The notes under the pieces: generated by a model | Seen by the model: the letters and a program-made list of their open reading frames with translations, nothing else | Databases searched by the model: none | What the model was told of the DNA's origin: nothing | Translations under genes and position numbers: made by a program | In this document: in pieces, positions 6,977 to 11,928 of the stretch | How positions within the stretch are numbered: the stretch's first letter is position 1 | How the letters are laid out: every line of letters starts with the position of its first letter | Assembly (NCBI GenBank): GCA_012519465.1 | Contig: JAAYQD010000127.1 | Span: forward strand, 1 to 11,928 | Reading direction: 5' to 3' | From: Candidatus Cloacimonadota bacterium | Lineage (GTDB): Bacteria > Cloacimonadota > Cloacimonadia > Cloacimonadales > Cloacimonadaceae | DNA: 11,928 bases

Positions 6977-7171
6977 TGGTAACACAGGTTTCAGCCGGTG
7001 GTTTCACCGGTTTTAACCGGTTGTTAATAAAGGGTTTATAGCATTTAAGGATCAGGTACCAGGGGGTCAGGGTGGCTCGCTGCGCTAGATGGTAGCTCGT
7101 TTTGCTCGCTGGATAGTGTAATAAAAGCTGACTAAAGTCAGCGAAACCACCAGCTAAGGGCTGTGTTACCA
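6977..7171. repeat. Nested inverted repeat enclosing TTTA/TAAA-loop hairpins
   Basis: The outer arms TGGTAACACAG (6977-6987) and CTGTGTTACCA (7161-7171) are exact reverse complements. The inner arms GGTGGTTTC (6997-7005) and GAAACCACC (7143-7151) are as well, with 9 bases between outer and inner arm on both sides. Inside are ACCGGT-TTTA-ACCGGT (7006-7021), which overlaps the alternative CCGGTG-GTTT-CACCGG (6995-7010), then two related units with GCTCG words (7071-7090 and 7091-7110), and GCTGAC-TAAA-GTCAGC (7127-7142). CAGC-TAAGG-GCTG (7151-7163) and GC-TAAA-GC (7187-7194) lie at the right side. No transposase or obvious target duplication was seen. Confidence 0.7.
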
Positions 7172-7218
7172 ATGGGTTAGTGTTTCGCTAAAGCCAAGTC
7201 TATTCTGACGTCCCCATC

Positions 7219-7246
7219 ATTCGCCATTCATTATTCTTTATTCATA
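7219..7246. repeat. Heptad repeat ATTCNNN, four copies
   Basis: ATTC begins at 7219, 7226, 7233 and 7240, an exact 7-base period with variable last three bases. It lies between the hairpin-rich spacer and the last CCCCCTG unit. Function unknown. Confidence 0.7.
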
Positions 7247-7274
7247 GCGAGCGTAGCGAGCCCCCTGTTCTCTG
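7247..7274. repeat. Second copy of the hairpin-CCCCCTG unit
   Basis: These 28 bases align without gaps to 6836-6863 at 23 of 28 positions. The shared core is an A-G-C-G-N-G-C stretch running into CCCCCTGTTC and a final CTG. A GC-GTA-GC mini-hairpin replaces the longer GCA-loop hairpin of the first copy. The flank continues towards the terminator of the giant gene. Confidence 0.7.
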
Positions 7275-7286
7275 GTCTCTAACCTC

Positions 7287-7321
7287 AAAAAAAAGCCCCA
7301 GCATCACGCTGGGGCTTTTTT
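7287..7321 (-). terminator. Rho-independent terminator of the giant gene (symmetrical, could act both ways)
   Basis: An 8-base perfect stem GCCCCAGC/GCTGGGGC around ATCAC (7295-7315) is flanked by eight A on the left and six T on the right. It begins 4 bases after the stop codon at 7326-7328. On the minus transcript it gives a GC stem followed by eight U. Confidence 0.95.
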
Positions 7322-7325
7322 AACT

Positions 7326-10300
7326 CTACTGGCTCAACACCATCTTACGCACCTGACGATAGCCGGGAGCTGTGAGACGGTAGTAGTAAATACCGCTGCT
7401 GCAGGCTCTGCCTGATGCGTCCTTACCGCTCCAGACGGCCTTGTAGTGGCCGGTGGATTGGTCTTGGTGGACGAGGGTGGTGACCAATTGTCCTTTGATA
7501 TTATAGATTTCCAGGCTCACGGCACCAGCTTCCTTGATGCTGTAGCTGATGGTGGTTTCTGGATTGAAGGGATTCGGATAGTTGCCATTGAGTGCGGTGG
7601 CTGTGACGGGCAAGACGTTGTCATCGCTATCTGTTCCCACCACCATGACAAAGTTGACGGTGGTGGATTGATTGAAGGCAACAGCCACGTTATCTATGGT
7701 TTGGGTTACGAATCCAGTGGCAGAGGCGGTAACGCTGTGGGTTCCCACAGGAACTATCAGCGTATAGGCTCCGGCTGCGTTGGTAGTGGCTGTTACTCCG
7801 GAGGCGGTAACTGTGGCTCCAGAAATGGGGGCGTTGGTTTCACGGCGCACCAATCCCACGATCATTCCCGTCTGCATATATTTTTCCAGGGTATTGGAGA
7901 AGGAGGGCACGGATTCCACACCATTGGTGTAAACAGCGCGTACAGCCCAGCGATAGAAGCCGTTGGGCAGGTTTGCCCAGGCATCGTCACCGGCTGAAAG
8001 GCCTGTTACTTCTTCGGGGGTGATCAGAGTCCAGGCGGAGTGGTTTGCCTCCTGGCCTTCGGTCAAGCGCCATACCTTGTAGCCGGTCAACACCCTTTGC
8101 GGGTGGGAGCGGTTGCTCTCTGCCAGAGGCATGGCATGGCTGGGCTCCGTTCTGGGAGAGCCAAGCTCGCGGTCTCTGGAGATGGCACGCACGGGCATGG
8201 CGGTGTTCCAGGCGCTTTGGGCGGAATCGCCATAGGATACGGAGCGCATCTCATCTGCGCTAAAGCTGATGGTGGTGATGATATTGCCGATATAGACGTT
8301 ATCGATGAACCACACATACCAGAGGCCGGAATCATCGGGACCATCCACGGCTTGGAAAGCCAGCTTGATCTGCTGTCCGGAATAGGCACTGAGATCAATG
8401 GTGATGGGGAAGTAATAATGGTTCCATCCTCCCTGCTGCTCGCTGGCATCCCAGAGGGTGGTCCAGGTGCTGCCGTTGTCGTTGGAGATGTTTACCTTGT
8501 AATGGTCTTCGTTTGTGGAGCCCAAATATACGTAGGTATCAAACTTGAGGTAGGCGGAGGGTGGGCAGTTGAAGCTGGGGGTGATCAGCCATTCATCCTG
8601 ATGGTTGTAATCCCACTGCAATCCGGCCTGGAATGAGCCTTCGGTGGGCACCACGTTTGTATCTGCGGATACGAGTCCCACTCTGCACCAGGTGGGGTAT
8701 ACACCTTGGGCATTGGCTGTGCCAGTGTTGGTTACCGTATTGCCCCAATCTGCAGGCGGGAAGGTGTTGCCTTCAAAGCCTTCTGTGATATCCAGGGCGT
8801 TGGGATCGGGGGCATACCAGGTGATATCCACGCTGGAATTGGTTACATTGGCTTCGGCAAGCACGCCCACGGGGGCATAAGCCACCTCGTTGAGGGTGAT
8901 ATCGCCCATATCGTAGTTTGCGCTGCCCACGGTGATGTTTCCGTTTTGGGAGGTATAGCCCGCGGCGGAGATATTATATTCATAAGTGTGACCTGCATAC
9001 ACGGCAGCAAAGCTGAAGGCTCCGGTGGCGGTAGTATTGGTCATATAATCTTCATAGCCAAAGAGATAGATGGCGGCTCCGGGGATGCCGACGCCGGTAT
9101 CGCTGGCATGAATGGTTCCACTCACCACCACCTGGGGAAGGAGTTCCATGGTGATTTGCAGTTCCAGCGTCTGATCCTCTTCCAGGCTGATGGCCTGGGT
9201 GTGATCTGCATAGCCGAGGACGCTGCAGGTGAGGGTGTAATCTTCAGGCAGCACGTTGATGAGGCTAAACTCTCCGGCGGTATTGGTGGTGGTAGAGTAT
9301 GCGCCTTGGTTCAGGGTAACATTCACGCCGCCCAAGGGCTGGTTTCCTACGCCTGTCACCACGCCGTTGATATGCCCCACTCCACCGGGAATCACAAAGA
9401 ATGTGGTCTTGGGGAATTGGCCGGTGAGCGTTCCGGCGGGCGGTGCCAAGGGGTTGTAATCCTCACTGTCACTATAGGCGTTGCGGGCGCGATTGCCGCC
9501 CACGGTCTGACTCTTAAAGTAGTTTGTGGAGGTATACCAATCGGCATCATCATACTTTACCATCAAGACCAGGTTTTCGCCATTCAAATACAGATAGTGA
9601 TCGATGAAGGGAACCATGATGTCGTTTGTGCCAGAGGGTAAATCCAGGTTGCCGTCAAACACCAAGGTGAGCTGATCGGCAGGGATATATCCTGTATCCA
9701 GGGATGTTTGGGTGGTGGTTCCCAGCCACATTTTCACGCTGGCATTCATCACGCCGGTGTTGAAGTTGTTATAAAGCTGCAAGCCGGTGATTTGACCCAA
9801 GAATCCGTTCAGTTCATCTGGGAAGTAGAGGGTTTGATACATGGAGTGTCTGTAATAGGTATCAATGGGCATACGGGCGTCTTGGCTGCCGTCTCCCACA
9901 GTAAAGGTAAAGACTCCGGCGGGATTCACATATACATTGAAGTTTGCCGTGCGGTTGTTCTGTTCAATTTCATCATCGTCCATCACCACTGTTGCATAGA
10001 TATAGGTGTTGCCATGGGTGGCGGGTGTCCAGTTCAAGGTCACCTGCAGGGTTTGCAAGGAGTTGATGGCAGGACCGGGCACGGAGGCTACTTCGATATC
10101 GCCTTGGGTAAAGAGCTTTACCAGATAGTCGTCCTGATCGTTGAGACCGTTGTTTTTGATATTAACGGTATAGGTGGAAGCGGCGCCGGCGGTGGGGGTG
10201 GCATTGCCGGTGAGCCCGGAAATGCCGAGGTCGTTTTCTATGGGCTCGCTGCTATAGAAGATGGCGAGCTTGGGGAATTGCCCGGAGAGCGTTCCGGCGG

Positions 10301-11928
10301 GTGGAGAGTTGGGGTCATACTCAATAGAATCGCTATAGGTGTTGCGGGCACGGTTTGTGCCGATGGTTTGGCACTTGAAGTAATCTGAAGAGCTGTAATA
10401 GACTGCATCCAAGGGGCGTTGTATCATCATCACCAGGTTGCCGGGAGTGTGCATATAGGGGCTCTGGAGGGGGATCATGATGTCGTTTTCACCGGATGGC
10501 AGCTGCAGGTTGCCGTCAAACACCAGAGTCATCTCGGTGGCAGGGATATAGCCGCCGGAGAGGTCTTGCAAGGTGGTGCTGCCCAGCCATATTTTGGCGG
10601 CACCGTTGGGGCTGTTTGTGGCAAAGTTGTTATACAGCTGCAAGGAGGTGATGGTGCCGGATACAAAGTCCAATTCGTCTTCATAATACAGGCACTGATA
10701 GATAGATGATTTGTAATAGTAATCCATGGGGATGCGGGCGTTTTGGCTGCCGTCACCGATTACCGTCACTTGCACGCCTTCCGGCTGCACTGTGATATCC
10801 AAGTGGTTGGTTTCGTTGTTTTGTGCAAATTCATCGCCAGTCAAGACCACCGTGGCATAAATGGTAAGGGGGCCAGGCGTGGTGGGAGTCCAAGGCAGGT
10901 TTACAGATAGGGTTTGCAGGGTTTCGATGGTGGGGCCATCCACAGAGAGCAATTCACCGCCGCCTTCCTGCATCAGCTTGATCTGATAGTCAGTCTGGGT
11001 GTTTGCGCCGTTGTTTTTGATATTGACGGTATAGTTTGTAGCTATCCCCACGGTGGGGGTGGTGTTTCCGGCAAGAGCGAAACAGCTAAGGTCGTTTTCG
11101 ATGGCTTCACCGCTGTAGAAGAAGCTGGTTTTGGGGAATTGTCCAATGAGCGTGCCTGCGGGTGGGCTATTGGGGTTGTAGCTTTCGCTATCGCTATAGG
11201 CATAACGGGCGCGGTTGCTGCCGATGGTCTGACATTTGAAGAAATCTGAAGAGCTGTAATACTGACCATCCATCGGGCGCTGTACCAGCATCACGAGGTT
11301 GCCCGGAGTGTGCATATAGGGAACTTGCAGGTGAATCAAGATATCATTCTGACCACTGGGGTAGGATACGTTGCCATCAAATACCAGGGAGAGCTGGCTG
11401 GCAGGGATATAGCCGCCTGAGAGGTCTTGCAGGTCTGTACTTCCCAGCCAGATCTTGGTGGCGCCGTTGGGGTTGTTTGTAACAAACTGGTTATACAGCT
11501 GGATGGCGGTGATGGTGCCGGATACAAAGCCCAATTCATCCTCCATGTAAATACATTCATAGAGGGAGTTTTTCCACCAGAAATCCATGGGATAGCGGGC
11601 AGTTTCATTTCCATCACCGATGGTGGTCACCTGCACGCCTTCCGGCTGTACCATTACATCCAGACGGTTGGTTTCGTTGTTCGTATCTATTTCATCACCA
11701 TTCAAAACCACCATGGCATAAATGGTGATGGGGCCCTGCTGGGCGGGGGTCCAGCTTATGTTTACAGCTAAGGTTTGCAGGGATTGGATGGTGGGACCGT
11801 TCACAGAGAGCAATTCGCCGCCGCCTTCCTGCATCAGCTTCACCTGATAGTTGCTCTGGGCGTTTTGACCGTTGTTTTTGATATTGACTGTATAGTTGGC
11901 AGCCACTCCCACGGTGGGGGTCTGGTTG
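7326..11928 (-). CDS. Giant secreted repeat adhesin-like protein, C-terminal part (runs off the right edge)
   Basis: About 1533 residues are visible; the frame continues past 11928, and the GTG at 11912 is an internal valine of a T-P-T-V-G motif, not a start. Counting from that valine: CARDB-like blocks at 1-92, 273-379 and about 556-666; unassigned 'IGDG...KIWLGST' blocks at 93-270, 380-555 and 667-842; two carboxypeptidase-regulatory-like domains (about 845-925 and 926-1010); a cleaved-adhesin-like beta-sandwich (about 1040-1210: E-G-F-E-G-N-T-F-P-P-A-D-W ... D-E-W-L-I-T-P ... Y-V-W-F-I-D-N-V); a fibronectin-like module with a charged insert (about 1215-1344: GYKVWRL ... YRWAVRAVYTNGV); a third regulatory-like domain (about 1347-1425); and a FlgD-like/T9SS-type sorting tail (1442-1528). 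No enzyme motif is seen. A secreted or surface-anchored adhesive or structural protein is the best inference. It ends directly at a strong terminator and is the longer paralogue of the 971-residue protein. Confidence 0.93.
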   Translation of the reverse strand, partial: NQTPTVGVAANYTVNIKNNGQNAQSNYQVKLMQEGGGELLSVNGPTIQSLQTLAVNISWTPAQQGPITIYAMVVLNGDEIDTNNETNRLDVMVQPEGVQVTTIGDGNETARYPMDFWWKNSLYECIYMEDELGFVSGTITAIQLYNQFVTNNPNGATKIWLGSTDLQDLSGGYIPASQLSLVFDGNVSYPSGQNDILIHLQVPYMHTPGNLVMLVQRPMDGQYYSSSDFFKCQTIGSNRARYAYSDSESYNPNSPPAGTLIGQFPKTSFFYSGEAIENDLSCFALAGNTTPTVGIATNYTVNIKNNGANTQTDYQIKLMQEGGGELLSVDGPTIETLQTLSVNLPWTPTTPGPLTIYATVVLTGDEFAQNNETNHLDITVQPEGVQVTVIGDGSQNARIPMDYYYKSSIYQCLYYEDELDFVSGTITSLQLYNNFATNSPNGAAKIWLGSTTLQDLSGGYIPATEMTLVFDGNLQLPSGENDIMIPLQSPYMHTPGNLVMMIQRPLDAVYYSSSDYFKCQTIGTNRARNTYSDSIEYDPNSPPAGTLSGQFPKLAIFYSSEPIENDLGISGLTGNATPTAGAASTYTVNIKNNGLNDQDDYLVKLFTQGDIEVASVPGPAINSLQTLQVTLNWTPATHGNTYIYATVVMDDDEIEQNNRTANFNVYVNPAGVFTFTVGDGSQDARMPIDTYYRHSMYQTLYFPDELNGFLGQITGLQLYNNFNTGVMNASVKMWLGTTTQTSLDTGYIPADQLTLVFDGNLDLPSGTNDIMVPFIDHYLYLNGENLVLMVKYDDADWYTSTNYFKSQTVGGNRARNAYSDSEDYNPLAPPAGTLTGQFPKTTFFVIPGGVGHINGVVTGVGNQPLGGVNVTLNQGAYSTTTNTAGEFSLINVLPEDYTLTCSVLGYADHTQAISLEEDQTLELQITMELLPQVVVSGTIHASDTGVGIPGAAIYLFGYEDYMTNTTATGAFSFAAVYAGHTYEYNISAAGYTSQNGNITVGSANYDMGDITLNEVAYAPVGVLAEANVTNSSVDITWYAPDPNALDITEGFEGNTFPPADWGNTVTNTGTANAQGVYPTWCRVGLVSADTNVVPTEGSFQAGLQWDYNHQDEWLITPSFNCPPSAYLKFDTYVYLGSTNEDHYKVNISNDNGSTWTTLWDASEQQGGWNHYYFPITIDLSAYSGQQIKLAFQAVDGPDDSGLWYVWFIDNVYIGNIITTISFSADEMRSVSYGDSAQSAWNTAMPVRAISRDRELGSPRTEPSHAMPLAESNRSHPQRVLTGYKVWRLTEGQEANHSAWTLITPEEVTGLSAGDDAWANLPNGFYRWAVRAVYTNGVESVPSFSNTLEKYMQTGMIVGLVRRETNAPISGATVTASGVTATTNAAGAYTLIVPVGTHSVTASATGFVTQTIDNVAVAFNQSTTVNFVMVVGTDSDDNVLPVTATALNGNYPNPFNPETTISYSIKEAGAVSLEIYNIKGQLVTTLVHQDQSTGHYKAVWSGKDASGRACSSGIYYYRLTAPGYRQVRKMVLSQ
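9387..11928 (-). repeat. Coding modules of exactly 287 residues (861 bases) in the giant gene
   Basis: Module starts fall at residues 93, 380 and 667 (counted from the codon at 11912), exactly 287 apart with no insertions or deletions. DNA units are 10776-11636 and 9915-10775, then a half module 9387-9914, plus the partial CARDB-like block 11637-11928. The first two are the most alike; the third is more diverged (for example L-F-T-Q-G-D replaces LMQEGGG). The same period is found in the neighbouring gene. Confidence 0.88.

Noticed and set aside
6733..7172. Small open frames of 60-94 codons in the spacer, both strands
   Set aside because: They translate repeats and palindromes (for example VVQGWYKGG from the TACCACCCTTG units), lack ribosome binding sites and look like no protein.
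6388..7286. tRNA, rRNA or riboswitch in the spacer
   Set aside because: No T-loop word or cloverleaf spacing was found on either strand, and no known riboswitch core was recognised; the hairpins are too short and heterogeneous.
11910..11912. GTG as a start codon of the giant protein
   Set aside because: It falls inside the conserved N-x-T-P-T-V-G motif found at every module junction, and the frame is open to the window edge with matching residues before it.

Overview
The window looks like a piece of a Candidatus Cloacimonadota (WWE1) genome or a close FCB-group relative. The basis is protein style: Sec-exported, repeat-rich surface proteins that end in a FlgD-like/T9SS-type sorting tail (N-Y-P-N-P-F-N-P-x-T-T-I-S-Y-S near its start, S-S-G-I-Y-x-Y-R-L near its end), carboxypeptidase-regulatory-like linkers, and a 'GYKVWRL..GQE' fibronectin-like module that I associate with that phylum. 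This is family recognition from memory, not a database result. All five genes lie on the minus strand and all appear to act at or beyond the cell surface.

Layout in transcription order (right to left). (1) 11928-7326: the C-terminal 1533 or so residues of a giant repeat adhesin, whose N-terminus is beyond the window; it ends at a strong rho-independent terminator (7287-7321). (2) 7286-6388: a spacer of about 0.9 kb with no credible gene, packed with small hairpins, direct and inverted repeats and two G-run clusters. (3) 6387-3472: a 971-residue paralogue of the giant protein, complete with signal peptide. (4) 3414-3058: a small exported DUF6150-type protein made of six short 'D-x-K-Y/S-x-A-D' repeats; it starts 57 bases after the previous stop, across what looks like a decayed copy of the big gene's terminator. 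(5) 2896-389: a secreted zinc aminopeptidase of the M28 family with two fibronectin-like domains, an unassigned domain and its own more diverged sorting tail. (6) 255-1: the N-terminus of a lipoprotein.

The two large proteins are built on the same module of 287 residues (an unassigned beta-rich 'IGDG...KIWLGST...' block followed by a CARDB-like block), repeated in exact register within and between the genes. The locus is therefore a local duplication of an adhesin, with a peptidase and two small envelope proteins downstream.

No RNA genes, CRISPR array, transposase, defence genes or biosynthetic pathway are visible. The most unexplained part is the 6388-7286 spacer. There, hairpins keep the same loop (GNA triloops or TRAA tetraloops) while the two stem arms change together, which suggests that the fold rather than the sequence is preserved.
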